A DNA stretch of 64,000 bases from JAWWOW01 sp033851265 (GCA_033851265.1 JAWWOW010000004.1:1-64000), one strand, 5' to 3'. Counted from the first letter of the stretch, positions 40,407 to 49,529 are shown. Made by a program: numbers and translations. The notes: generated by a model not told the origin, from the sequence alone.

Positions 40407-42922
40407 GGCTTCGCCGTGCGGTCGCCGGGGCCGGCGCGCTGGTCGTTGGTGGGTTCGTCATCGCGGCAGCGACGGCTGGTGCGGCGCAGACTCAAACACT
40501 GATCGTGCCGCCGGATCATCAGTCCTACGTCAGCGCGAGCGCGGTTGATCCGTACGGCGACTACACGACCTCGCCGGGCACGGTCCAACCCGATCCGACG
40601 TCGATCCATGTGTCGATGAACGGCGGCAAAGAACAAACGCGGTCCTACATTCACTATGCGCTGGACTACCTGCCCACGGGCGCTGTTGCATCGAAGCTGA
40701 CCGCGACGTTCCAGTTGACCGACAAGGCCAGTGCGCCCGCGACGGCCATCTTCAATCTGTACAACGTCAAGCCCGAGCAGGCGATCGTGCAGGCTTGTGC
40801 ACTGACGAAGCAGGTCAGCGAGGCTGAACCCACACCGGCATACGACTGCGCTCACGGCTCGGCAATCGCGAAGCCGAACGCCGACTTCACGCTGTGGACC
40901 ATCGAGCTCCGTGCCCTCGTGGAGTACTGGGCCGCTCATGGCAACACCGGTGCGGTGCTCGTGCCGATCGCATCGACGAGCTCCGACACCTGGGCGGTGT
41001 CCTTCCTCACGAGTGCCTCGAGCTCCCGGGCGACGTTCACGGTGCCGACGGTGAAGAACCCGGTGCCGACGAATCAGCCGACGCAGGGTTCGACGGGCAA
41101 CACCGACTCAGGCGGCAGTACCGGTTCGACCGGCGGTGGCACATCGGGTGGAGCACCGCTGAGTGGCGGTACGGCGACGGCACCCGGGTCGATCGGGAGC
41201 GCGCCATCCGTGGCGCCACAGCCGGGCGCCGCTCCAAGCACGGCCAATCAAACGTCCCCAGCCTCAGACAACAGCCGCACGTGGTGGCCATGGATCCTGC
41301 TTGGCTCGATCATGCTGGCCGGTGCAGCGGTCGGCGTGGCCCAGCGCGACAAGCTCATTCCACTTGTGCAACGCATCGGCCCGCCCTCGATCGTCGCGCT
41401 GCGCGCGCACCCACGCGCGTACACGGTCGCCGGCGTAGCGCTTTCGTGGGGGTTGCTGTTCACCGGTTACTCGATCGTGGTGCAGCCGCAGCGGCACGAC
41501 AACCAGCAGAACGCGGCCAACGGCAGCAGCGTGCCGGGAGTTGGTGCAGGTGGCCAGACAACTGGCCCGGGCGCGACCACGGGCGCGGCAGCAGCCGGTG
41601 CTGGCAGCGCAGGGGGCAACGGCGCGTCTGGCACGAACGGGTCTGGCGGTTCGGGCACGAACGGTGGTGACCCATCGCTCAACGAGTTCAGCGGGCCGGG
41701 TGTGTGGCGGACGATCTCCGGTGTCCAGGTCTTCTTCCCGGCTAAGGGCGGACCGCCGGTGGCGAAGCTCTACTCAGGCAAGGACGACACGATCGGCATC
41801 ACGTCGAACAAGGTCAACCTCTGCGCTCATGCGGCGACGACGTACGGCCCGGCGTTCAACATTGAAGCGTCTGATCTCAACGTCTACTGGCAGTGGCGCA
41901 ACGCGCACGGCGGCGTCTACGGCCGCCAGGTGAATGCGACGTACAAGAACGACGACTACAAGCCGGACAAGGCTGTGCAGGCCGCGCAGTCCTGCAAGGA
42001 CGACAAGACCTTCGTGCTGCTTGGTGGTATCGGCTTTGACCAAATCCCTGCCGTTCGCCAATGGGCCGAACAGAACCACGAGCTCTACCTCCACCACATC
42101 GCCGTCGGTGCGGGTTCAGAGGGCAAGCGCTACAGCTTCACGTCGCTGCCGACCGTCGAAGACATGGGCAAGTTCTTCGCCCAGCTGGCAATCTCGAAGT
42201 TCCGCGGCAAGAAGCTCGGCATTCTCTACCGCCAGAGCCCTAACTGGGAGCCTGCCGTCAAAGTCTTCCGCACCATGGTGAAAAACGCCGGCATGCAGAT
42301 CGTCGGCGACTACGCGGTTCAGAAAGACCAAGCCAACTACACCCAAGAGCTCGCCCAGCTCAACGGCAAGGCTGACGTCGTCCTCGCGTGGGAGAACGCC
42401 CTCGCGAGTGTCGAGATGATCAAGCAGGCACAAGGACTCCGTTACCACCCCACCTGGCTGCTGTTCCCGTTCAACCTGCAGACCAACACGTTGCGCGAGA
42501 CCGCTGATGACCAAGAGCTCTACGGCGTGGCGGCGTGGAACGCCTACGACCCCGGCTACTACGGCGGCGGCTTCTCCTCGTATGCCAAGGAAATCAAGGA
42601 GTTCGAGGCGATGTACCGGACGTACGACCCGGGCGCCGACCTCAGCGGTCCTGGTGGCGACCTGCTGTTCTTGAACTGGGAAGGCCAGAAGTCGATCGAC
42701 GGCATGCTGCAGATCTGTGGTGCGCAATGCACGCGGAACAAGATCGCCGGCATCATGCTCGCCGGTTACCGCGGTGGGGCCAAGCCCGCCTGCCCGGTCG
42801 ACTTCAGCCGCGGTGACCATCACCACGGCGGCTACCTCGTCAACGTCTTCCATGCGGGACGCGATCCCAACGGGCGGATCAACTTCATGCCAATCCAGCG
42901 CTGCACATCGCAGGTCGGGTAA
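40403..42922 (+). CDS. Multidomain substrate-binding protein of a Liv-type ABC importer
   Basis: 839 residues from ATG 40403, which overlaps the CoA-ligase stop. Order: signal peptide (1-28); a beta-rich domain (about 30-215) resembling DNRLRE-type polymer-associated domains (SYIHYALDYLPTGAVASKLTATFQL, TGAVLVPIA); Ser/Gly/Thr linker (220-290); membrane helix (294-313, WWPWILLGSIMLAGAAVGVA); short basic loop; second helix (340-360); Gly/Ala linker; periplasmic binding protein type 1 domain (about 430-839, GITSNKVNLCAH, FVLLGGIGFDQIPAV, KKLGILYRQSPNWEPAVKVF). The hairpin anchor places both domains outside. Normal LivK proteins are about 380-400 aa and lipid-anchored. Confidence 0.85.
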   Translation: MRLRRAVAGAGALVVGGFVIAAATAGAAQTQTLIVPPDHQSYVSASAVDPYGDYTTSPGTVQPDPTSIHVSMNGGKEQTRSYIHYALDYLPTGAVASKLTATFQLTDKASAPATAIFNLYNVKPEQAIVQACALTKQVSEAEPTPAYDCAHGSAIAKPNADFTLWTIELRALVEYWAAHGNTGAVLVPIASTSSDTWAVSFLTSASSSRATFTVPTVKNPVPTNQPTQGSTGNTDSGGSTGSTGGGTSGGAPLSGGTATAPGSIGSAPSVAPQPGAAPSTANQTSPASDNSRTWWPWILLGSIMLAGAAVGVAQRDKLIPLVQRIGPPSIVALRAHPRAYTVAGVALSWGLLFTGYSIVVQPQRHDNQQNAANGSSVPGVGAGGQTTGPGATTGAAAAGAGSAGGNGASGTNGSGGSGTNGGDPSLNEFSGPGVWRTISGVQVFFPAKGGPPVAKLYSGKDDTIGITSNKVNLCAHAATTYGPAFNIEASDLNVYWQWRNAHGGVYGRQVNATYKNDDYKPDKAVQAAQSCKDDKTFVLLGGIGFDQIPAVRQWAEQNHELYLHHIAVGAGSEGKRYSFTSLPTVEDMGKFFAQLAISKFRGKKLGILYRQSPNWEPAVKVFRTMVKNAGMQIVGDYAVQKDQANYTQELAQLNGKADVVLAWENALASVEMIKQAQGLRYHPTWLLFPFNLQTNTLRETADDQELYGVAAWNAYDPGYYGGGFSSYAKEIKEFEAMYRTYDPGADLSGPGGDLLFLNWEGQKSIDGMLQICGAQCTRNKIAGIMLAGYRGGAKPACPVDFSRGDHHHGGYLVNVFHAGRDPNGRINFMPIQRCTSQVG

Positions 42923-42932
42923 GAGGCACCGC

Positions 42933-43799
42933 GTGCAGGTCATCGTTGTCGGACTGATCGCCGGCAGCATCTATGCATTGATTGCCGCCGGGATCACTCT
43001 CGTCTACAAGTCCTCGCGGGTGCTCAACTTCGCGCAGGCCGAGATCGGCACGCTGTCCCTCTACGCAACATGGTGGATCTCGGGTGAGCACGGTCAACCG
43101 TGGATCGTCGGAGCGCTCGCCGCGATCGCGATCTCGATCGCGATCGGGCTGATATTCGAGCGCATCATCATCCGGCCGATGATGACCGCTCCGCGAGTAA
43201 CGGTCGCGGTCGCGACGATCGGACTGTTCACATTCCTGATTGCGCTTGAAGCAGTCTGGTTCGCCGGGTCCATCAAGATCCTGCCCAAGCCGTTGAACCG
43301 CGGCGGTTTCGAAGTGGCCGGGGTGTTCGTCTCGCCCTCGCAAGAGTTGTCCCTGGTCGTCGTTGCAGTCGTGGCGCTCGGCTTGGCGGCGTACCTGCGC
43401 TACACCCGTTTCGGTCTGGCCGTCATGGCGTCGGCGGACGACCCGGTGGCAGCTCAGTTGATGGGTGTCCCGCGCGCGCGAGTTAGCGCATTCACGTGGG
43501 GCACTGCCGGAGCACTCAGCGCTCTCGCGGTGCTCCTCATCCAACCGACCGTTGGCGCACTTGCACCCGGTGCGTTTTCCGGGTTGTTCATCGGTGGCCT
43601 CACGGCGGCGCTGGTCGGTGGGCTCTCGAGCCTGCCAGGAGCGTTCGTCGGCGGGCTGCTCGTCGGGGTACTCGAGGCCGAAGCAAAAGCGCACCTCGTC
43701 ACGACGGCGCTGCCCGGCGTTCAGAGCGTCGCGATGCTGGCGATTGTGCTCGCGGTCCTTCTGCTGCGGCCGCAAGGACTGTTGGGTCGTACGGCGTGA
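42933..43799 (+). CDS. livH: Branched-chain-type ABC importer permease LivH
   Basis: 288 residues from GTG 42933; the frame open to 42717 overlaps the upstream gene. About eight membrane helices, with NFAQAEIGTLSLYATWW near residue 30 and VPRARVSAFTWGTAGALSALAVLLIQP plus SGLFIGGLTAALVGGLSSLPGAFVGGLLVGVLEA, the conserved cytoplasmic coupling region of LivH. It forms the channel with the LivM domain encoded next. It overlaps the next gene by 4 bp. Confidence 0.92.
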   Translation: MQVIVVGLIAGSIYALIAAGITLVYKSSRVLNFAQAEIGTLSLYATWWISGEHGQPWIVGALAAIAISIAIGLIFERIIIRPMMTAPRVTVAVATIGLFTFLIALEAVWFAGSIKILPKPLNRGGFEVAGVFVSPSQELSLVVVAVVALGLAAYLRYTRFGLAVMASADDPVAAQLMGVPRARVSAFTWGTAGALSALAVLLIQPTVGALAPGAFSGLFIGGLTAALVGGLSSLPGAFVGGLLVGVLEAEAKAHLVTTALPGVQSVAMLAIVLAVLLLRPQGLLGRTA

Positions 43800-45658
43800 C
43801 GGCGGGGAAGACTCAGGGCGCCGGCGTCCCGACGTCCGGCGCATACAACAGGCGCGCAAACCTCGCACTCGCGGCGGTGCTGTTCATCGCGCTGCCGATC
43901 AGCACCGTGCAAGCGATGCCCAAGCTGCTCGACGGCGGCCAGTGGCTGATCCTCGACCAGGCGGCCGCATTCGCGCTCGCCGCGATGAGTCTCAACCTGC
44001 TGCTCGGCTACACGGGACAGATCTCGCTGGGACATGCGGGGTTGCTCGGCGTCGGTGCCTTCGCGAGTGGCGTGGTCACGTCACGCGCCGAGTTGCCAAT
44101 GATCGTCGGTCTCGTGGTTGCGGTGATTGCCAGCGCATTAGTGGCACTGATCATTGGCATCCCCGCGCTCCGGCTGCGCGGGCTCTATCTCGCGATCGCG
44201 ACGGTCGCATTCGGCATCGCGATGCAGTACTCCGTCTTCCGCAGCGACTGGCTCTCGGCTGGTTCGGCCGGGATCGCGCTGCCGCGTCGGTTGTGGGGCG
44301 AGCACTACCTGACAACCGACGCGACCGACAACGCGACGTTCCTTGTCATCTGCCTGCTGTTACTCCTCGCGGCCTGGATCGTCGACAGCAACGTCCTGAA
44401 CACCCGCGTCGGTCGAGCCTTCCGTGCCATCCGGGAGAACGAGCCTGTCGCGCAATCGTTCGGCATCAACGTCACGCGCTACAAACTGCTCGCATTCGTG
44501 TTGTCGGGCGCGATGGCCGGGCTGGCCGGGGCGCTCTACGGGCACACGATCGGCTTCGTCAACAACGAGTCGTTCACCCTCGAGCAGTCACTGTTGCTTG
44601 TCACGATGGTCATCGTCGGTGGGATGGGCCACCGCCTTGCCGTCATCATCGCCGCCGCGACGTTCGTGATCTTCCCGTTCGTGCTGCCCGGCCTGAAGGG
44701 CTACGAGCTCGTAGTTGGCGCGGCCATCCTCATGCTCACGGTTGCGCAGCACCCGGAGGGCATCGCGGATCTGTTGACTGCACGCCACCGGCCGCTAGCC
44801 ACGGACGACGAAGACGACGACGCTGCGATGCCCGAACTGCCGAACCTGCCGCTGCCGAGCGGGATGGTCACGCAACGGCCCGGCACCGGCACCGTTCTGG
44901 AAGTGCAGGACGTCACGGTTCGCTTCGGCGGTCTCGTCGCGGTCGACGGGGCGTCGCTGCGGGTGCCGGCCGGGAAGATCATCGGGTTGATCGGACCCAA
45001 CGGCGCAGGGAAGAGCACGCTGTTCAACGCTGTGTCCGGGCTCGTGCGCGTGGACCGTGGGGTCATCCGCTATCGCGGGCAAGAGATCCAAGGCATGCGC
45101 TGCGACCAGCGCGCGCGTCTGGGCATCGCCCGCAGCTTCCAGCAGGTTGGGCTCGCCAAAGACCTGTCCATGCGCGAGAACTTCTTGCTCGCGCAGCATC
45201 AGCTCGCGAGCTACGGCGACGTCTCCGCGCTCCTCATGCTGCCGAAGGCGTGGCGCACCGAGCAGCTGTTCCGCGAACGTGCCGACGAGGCCGTGTCATC
45301 GCTCGGCCTCTCCGACCTTGCCGACATGCCCGTGCGCAATCTCTCCGGCGGGCAGCAACGCCTGGTCGAGATCGGTTGCCTCCTGGTCACCGCGCCCGAT
45401 CTGGTGATGCTGGACGAACCGTCAGCAGGCATGGCACCTGCTGCCGCCGAAAGCCTGGCCGAGCGGCTCCGCGACTTGCGCGACAAGCTTGGTCGCACCG
45501 TGCTGTTGATCGAGCACAACGTGCCGCTCGTCCTCGACACCTGCGACTACGTCTATGTACTGGACGCCGGCCAGATCATCGCCGAAGGCCCGCCGGAGGA
45601 GATCACGTCGCAGCAGCAAGTCATCGATGCGTACTTCGGTGCGGCGGTGACCGCATGA
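43796..45658 (+). CDS. LivM-LivG fusion: ABC permease with ATP-binding domain
   Basis: 620 residues from GTG 43796. Residues about 1-330 are LivM: SLNLLLGYTGQISLGHAGLLGVGAFASG, GLYLAIATVAFGIA, GRAFRAIRENEPVAQSFGINVTRYKLLAFVLSGAMAGLAGALYGH. An acidic/proline linker (TDDEDDDAAMPELPN) leads to LivG at about 365-620: Walker A GPNGAGKSTLFN near 400, signature LSGGQQRLVEIG near 515, Walker B LVMLDEPSAGMAP, switch His LIEHNVPLV. Permease and ATPase are usually separate chains, so stoichiometry is fixed here. Confidence 0.93.
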   Translation: MTAGKTQGAGVPTSGAYNRRANLALAAVLFIALPISTVQAMPKLLDGGQWLILDQAAAFALAAMSLNLLLGYTGQISLGHAGLLGVGAFASGVVTSRAELPMIVGLVVAVIASALVALIIGIPALRLRGLYLAIATVAFGIAMQYSVFRSDWLSAGSAGIALPRRLWGEHYLTTDATDNATFLVICLLLLLAAWIVDSNVLNTRVGRAFRAIRENEPVAQSFGINVTRYKLLAFVLSGAMAGLAGALYGHTIGFVNNESFTLEQSLLLVTMVIVGGMGHRLAVIIAAATFVIFPFVLPGLKGYELVVGAAILMLTVAQHPEGIADLLTARHRPLATDDEDDDAAMPELPNLPLPSGMVTQRPGTGTVLEVQDVTVRFGGLVAVDGASLRVPAGKIIGLIGPNGAGKSTLFNAVSGLVRVDRGVIRYRGQEIQGMRCDQRARLGIARSFQQVGLAKDLSMRENFLLAQHQLASYGDVSALLMLPKAWRTEQLFRERADEAVSSLGLSDLADMPVRNLSGGQQRLVEIGCLLVTAPDLVMLDEPSAGMAPAAAESLAERLRDLRDKLGRTVLLIEHNVPLVLDTCDYVYVLDAGQIIAEGPPEEITSQQQVIDAYFGAAVTA

Positions 45659-46428
45659 GCACCCCGCTCTTGACTCTGACCGGGATCCGCGCCGGGTTCG
45701 GGTCCCAGACGATCATTCACGGGATCGACCTCGAGGTGCCGGCTGGTCAGGTCACCGGCCTATTCGGTTTGAACGGCGCCGGCAAGAGCGTGCTGCTGAA
45801 GGTCGTCGCCGGCGTCGTGCCGACGTGGGGTGGTCGAATCCAGTTCCTGGGCAACGACATCACCACGTTGTCTCCAGAACGACGGGTCGCTCTCGGCATG
45901 GCACACGTGCCGCAGGGGCGGCAGGTCTTCCCGTCGCTCACGGTCGAGCAGAACCTGCGGGTCGGTGGCTACGTGCTCGACCGTCGTGACCGCGCGGCAT
46001 TCCACACGCAGCTCGAGCGCGTCTACGAGATGTTCCCGTTGTTGGCCGAGCGTCGCCGTCAGTACGCCGGCACGTTGAGTGGTGGGCAGCAGGCGATGCT
46101 GGCTGTCGGCCGCGCACTCATCTCCGATCCGAAGCTCGTGCTCATCGACGAGCCGTCTGCCGGTCTCGCCCCAGCCATCGTTGAGCAGCTGCTTGAGTCA
46201 CTCTTGGGCATCCGCGAGCTCGGCCTGACGATGCTGCTGGTCGAGCAGAACATTCGCTTTGGGCTCCGACTGAGCAACCAGGCGTCGCTGTTGCAACGCG
46301 GTCGCGTTGTCTACTCCGGCAAGACAGCCGACCTCGACCACGACACGCTGGCGTCGTACCTCGGTGTTGGTCGTTTGTTGTCCAAGGACCTGTCGGCAGG
46401 TCTCAAGCGGACCTCGCGCAGCCGATGA
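45655..46428 (+). CDS. livF: ABC importer ATP-binding protein LivF
   Basis: 257 residues from ATG 45655, overlapping the previous stop by 4 bp. Walker A is GLNGAGKSVLLK (a Val after the Ser), followed by VPQGRQVFPSLTVEQNL, signature TLSGGQQAMLAVGRAL, Walker B LVLIDEPSAGLAP and LLVEQNIRF with Gln in place of the usual switch His, which is normal for LivF. It pairs with the LivG half of the fusion to drive transport. The same stretch lies in a much longer open frame beginning at 43465, but codon use and family start fix the beginning at 45655. Confidence 0.93.
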   Translation: MSTPLLTLTGIRAGFGSQTIIHGIDLEVPAGQVTGLFGLNGAGKSVLLKVVAGVVPTWGGRIQFLGNDITTLSPERRVALGMAHVPQGRQVFPSLTVEQNLRVGGYVLDRRDRAAFHTQLERVYEMFPLLAERRRQYAGTLSGGQQAMLAVGRALISDPKLVLIDEPSAGLAPAIVEQLLESLLGIRELGLTMLLVEQNIRFGLRLSNQASLLQRGRVVYSGKTADLDHDTLASYLGVGRLLSKDLSAGLKRTSRSR

Positions 46429-47627
46429 CGTGGCGACGTCGACAGTTACTCGCCCATGGTGTCGCGGCAGTCGCGGCGATCCTTGGTCTCGGCTTGCTGC
46501 TGCCTGGGCAAGCAACGGCCGCATCGAGCGTCGCATCAGCTCCGTCGTGCAAGGCGATTGCCGCCCAAGGTCCACAGAATGGGCACAGCACTACGCCGCC
46601 GCCGCCCGCTCCAGCGATGTTCGCTGCAGGGTTCCCAGCGCTGACGGATTGTGAGTGGGGGATCCAGCTGGGCGGCTGGGGTGGCATCAGCCGGGGTTAC
46701 CCGCTGAAGCACGTGCCCGTCATCTTCGTGCACGGCAACCACAGCGACAGCGTCGATTGGTTCGGCGTTGCCGATCAGTTCAAGAGCGAGGCCGGCTACA
46801 CAGACCAGGAACTGTGGGCCATCTCGTACAACGGCCTCGGTGGACAGGTCGACGGTGCTCCGGTTGTCTGCCCCTGCCCGCCATCGCCTCGGGCGCTCGC
46901 GTACTGGCAGCGGCCCGACGTCGCGCCGTACATCGCAACGGGCGGGCAGTACGCGTCAGACGACGTGAACGTGCCGGACCTGTACGCGTTCATCCGCGCC
47001 GTACAGCGGTACACCGGATCGCAGCAGGTCGAGCTTGTCGGGCACTCGCTCGGCGTGACGGTCATCCGTAAGACGATGTTTGTGCATCGCGACCTTTTTC
47101 GCGCTGTACCAGCGGTGGTGTCCATCGCTGGTGGGAACCACGGGACTTCGCTGTGCCGCGGTTCGGAGGCGACGCTCTACGGCTGCAACGAGATCGGGCC
47201 AGGCACAGCCTGGCTGAAGGAACTGAACTCGATCGGCGAATCGCCCGGGCCGACCAGGTGGATGAGTATCTACAACGGCACGAACAACCTGGACCCCTTT
47301 TTCATTGACGGAGGAGTGTTCGACGACCGCACAAGTCCACGGCTCGAGGGCGCCATCAACCTCACGTACGGCACGGCCTACCACAGTGACCTGCGCGTGC
47401 GGCCGGACATCGTTTCGACCTACTTGAAGTTCCTGCTTCAGGCTTCACGGTCGACCCCACCGACGTCGGGAACGCAGGAACCGTCGAAGCCTGGGCAGGG
47501 CCGCGCTTCTACCGTCGGCAGCTCCCTGCCCGCGACTGGCTATCCCACCGGACTGAGCCTGCTCGCGTTGGTTGTGACCGCTGGCGCAATCGTCATCCGG
47601 CACCGGGCGGCGCCAGCTGCTTCATGA
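46425..47627 (+). CDS. Surface-anchored lipase-like alpha/beta hydrolase with LPATG motif
   Basis: 400 residues, overlapping LivF by 4 bp. Signal peptide (about 1-33, LAHGVAAVAAILGLGLLLPGQATA). The hydrolase has VPVIFVHGNHSDSVDW (oxyanion), VELVGHSLGVTVIRK (nucleophile Ser in GHSLG) and TAYHSDLRVRPDI near the His, similar to secreted bacterial lipases. The C-terminus has a Pro/Ser/Thr linker, LPATG, a hydrophobic segment (LSLLALVVTAGAIVI) and RHR, so sortase attachment is likely. As the last gene of the importer operon, it probably releases the transported acid from an ester at the cell wall. Confidence 0.87.
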   Translation: MTWRRRQLLAHGVAAVAAILGLGLLLPGQATAASSVASAPSCKAIAAQGPQNGHSTTPPPPAPAMFAAGFPALTDCEWGIQLGGWGGISRGYPLKHVPVIFVHGNHSDSVDWFGVADQFKSEAGYTDQELWAISYNGLGGQVDGAPVVCPCPPSPRALAYWQRPDVAPYIATGGQYASDDVNVPDLYAFIRAVQRYTGSQQVELVGHSLGVTVIRKTMFVHRDLFRAVPAVVSIAGGNHGTSLCRGSEATLYGCNEIGPGTAWLKELNSIGESPGPTRWMSIYNGTNNLDPFFIDGGVFDDRTSPRLEGAINLTYGTAYHSDLRVRPDIVSTYLKFLLQASRSTPPTSGTQEPSKPGQGRASTVGSSLPATGYPTGLSLLALVVTAGAIVIRHRAAPAAS

Positions 47628-47973
47628 TGGTGTCGAGGTCGAAGTAGTCGCGCCACAGCACGATGCGGTTGTCGCGTACGACGAACACCCCTGCGACCGG
47701 CAACTCGAGCCAACGGCCGTCGACGAGGAACCGGTCGGTGCGCTCATTCATCACCGTGTCGCCGTCCGCCATCTCGCGATGCACGATCCACTCGGCTTCG
47801 GTGGCCATCCCCAGCAGCATCTCGAGTGTCTCCTTGACCGCGTCGCGGCCGTGCACGGCAGGCATCGGGATGTTGTGGTACTCGATGTCGTCGGCGAGGA
47901 GCGGGAGGGCGGCGTCATAGTCACGCTTGGCGGCTGCCGCCATGAACGTATTCACGATTTCGAGTGCGGTCAT
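47593..47973 (-). CDS. SnoaL/limonene-1,2-epoxide hydrolase-like protein
   Basis: 126 residues from ATG 47973. It starts MTALEIVNTFMAAAAKRDYDAALPLLADDIEYHNIPMPAVHGRDAVKE, the NTF2-like cone of limonene epoxide hydrolases, and contains NERTDRFLVDGRWLELPVAGVFVVRDNRIVLWRDYFDL. The Asp-Arg-Asp triad of epoxide hydrolases (NERTDRF ... WRDYFD) appears conserved. It could open an epoxide formed by the P450 or other oxidases. Its end overlaps the convergent lipase gene by 35 bp. Confidence 0.82.
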   Translation of the reverse strand: MTALEIVNTFMAAAAKRDYDAALPLLADDIEYHNIPMPAVHGRDAVKETLEMLLGMATEAEWIVHREMADGDTVMNERTDRFLVDGRWLELPVAGVFVVRDNRIVLWRDYFDLDTIMKQLAPPGAG

Positions 47974-47993
47974 GGACGAGATCTTGCCGCACG

Positions 47994-48377
47994 TCAAACT
48001 TCGAACCAGACCACCTTGCCGTCGTCTGCGACATCGACACCCCACGCGCGGGCCAACGCGTCGACCAGCAGCATTCCGCGGCCACCCTCGCTGAGCTCGA
48101 GCTCGTCGCTCGACTTGACCCGGGGTGGAGAACGTGACTCATCGGCGATGACAACGCGCAGATGACCACCGATCGGGGTAACCACGACTGTCGCACTGCC
48201 CCGTCCATGGACCAGTGCATTCGTCACGAGCTCGGAGGCAAGGAGCGCTGCCAGGTCACACAGGTGGCCCAGCTGGCTCGCGCGGCAGACGTCCTGGACG
48301 TGGTCGCGAGCCCGGCGTACTGCCTGGGGTCCGTCGACGATGACAACGTCAGGCGTCAGAGGTGCCATGGGCGTCAT
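47994..48377 (-). CDS. Anti-sigma factor-like HATPase (RsbW/SpoIIAB family)
   Basis: 127 residues from ATG 48377. ALLASELVTNALVHGRGSATVVV carries the N-box, and VIADESRSPPRV and GGRGMLLVDALARAWGVDVADDGKVVWFEV the G-boxes of the Bergerat fold. Single-domain proteins of this type are common in actinobacteria as anti-sigma kinases or their relatives. No partner anti-anti-sigma or sigma gene is adjacent. The gap to the previous gene is 20 bp. Confidence 0.86.
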   Translation of the reverse strand: MTPMAPLTPDVVIVDGPQAVRRARDHVQDVCRASQLGHLCDLAALLASELVTNALVHGRGSATVVVTPIGGHLRVVIADESRSPPRVKSSDELELSEGGRGMLLVDALARAWGVDVADDGKVVWFEV

Positions 48378-48640
48378 GGGCTGCTGCTCAACCCCTCGCC
48401 GTTGTCTTCGGTTTCGTCCTGAACGACCGGTTCCCTCAGTCCCAGTGATCACACGTGTTCGGAGCGCATCGTGGCGGCCGGGGCTGCATCTGTGCGTAAC
48501 AGGCAAGGGTCCGCTGTCCAGACAGCAAGGCCGACCGGTGAGGTCTACGCGCAACCGTGGTGATTTCCCTCCACAAAGGGCATCCAGGATTAGCTCCGAG
48601 CGGCTAACCTCGGCCGGGGCCCGGGGGGTTGGAGATGGTC

Positions 48641-49507
48641 ATGAGCAGCGATGGCTCGGCGTACGACGAGCCCGGTCAGCTCTTCGCAGCGCACCGTCGT
48701 CGGCCCGTGCCCTGGCACATCATCTGGCTGGCTCTAGCGCTGGTCATGCTGTTTGCCGCCAACGGCGTGACGGTGGCGAGGCATCTGAATGGGGGACCGA
48801 CAACCGTCTCGGTTGGACGGCTGACGGCAGCCCAGTCCAAGACGATGCAGGTCAATGACTTTCGCATCGAGATGACCATGAAGATCTCCGGTCAGGGCGA
48901 GCACGCAGAAATGCACGTCGGTGGCGAGTCGAGCGTGAAGCCGAGGCGCTTGCTGATGACGCTGGAACTTCCGGGTGTCGGGGGCCAACTCGAGGAACGC
49001 GTCATCGGTAACACCTTGTATGCGCGGTTCGGCGATCAGGCTGTTGCCGGCGGACGTCACTGGGTGGCCTGGAAGGCTCCGGCGGGGCAGATTCCCAAGA
49101 CGTCCAGTCAGGATCCTGTAAAGGCTCTGCAGCTGCTCACCGGAACCAGGGGATCGGTAGAGCGAGTTGGCAGAACGACGATCGATGGTGTGCGCACGAC
49201 CCACTACAAGGCGAAGCTTGATCCGCAGACCATGCTCGACGAGTTCCCATCGGAGCTCAAAGACAGCGTTGCCGGTCAGGAGTTCGTGTCGACGGTCGGT
49301 CTGATTCCTTTCGATGCGTTCATCACAGACGACAACGTCGTCCGGCGCCTGAAGATGAAGATGAAGGTGGAGGGCGTCTCGATCTCCATGGAGATGAACC
49401 TGACTCCGCTGGGCCGACCGGCTGACGTACGCGCACCGAGTCTCACCGACGTGCTCACAGTCAAATCGCTCGGCGAGGTCTTCTCACGGTTGAATCTGCC
49501 GTCCTAG
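48641..49507 (+). CDS. Membrane-anchored LppX/LprG-like protein
   Basis: 288 residues from ATG 48641, with GGAG 6 bp upstream; ATG 48635 and TTG 48629 are in frame. One N-terminal membrane segment (PWHIIWLALALVMLFAANGVTVA) replaces the lipobox of mycobacterial LppX_LprAFG proteins. The exported part has the two-half pattern (AQSKTMQVNDFRIEMTMKISG ... GNTLYARFGD, VERVGRTTIDGVRTTHYKAKLD), a half-barrel that carries lipids. Likely a lipid-binding or envelope protein. Confidence 0.72.
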   Translation: MSSDGSAYDEPGQLFAAHRRRPVPWHIIWLALALVMLFAANGVTVARHLNGGPTTVSVGRLTAAQSKTMQVNDFRIEMTMKISGQGEHAEMHVGGESSVKPRRLLMTLELPGVGGQLEERVIGNTLYARFGDQAVAGGRHWVAWKAPAGQIPKTSSQDPVKALQLLTGTRGSVERVGRTTIDGVRTTHYKAKLDPQTMLDEFPSELKDSVAGQEFVSTVGLIPFDAFITDDNVVRRLKMKMKVEGVSISMEMNLTPLGRPADVRAPSLTDVLTVKSLGEVFSRLNLPS

Positions 49508-49529
49508 GTCGACTTCACCGACTGAGAGC

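Noticed and set aside
43465..46428. A 987-codon open frame spanning much of the importer operon
   Set aside because: Only its last 257 codons are a known family (LivF). The part before 45655 lies in the wrong frame of LivH and the LivM-LivG fusion, and its amino acids are Arg/His/Pro-rich as expected for a shadow frame.
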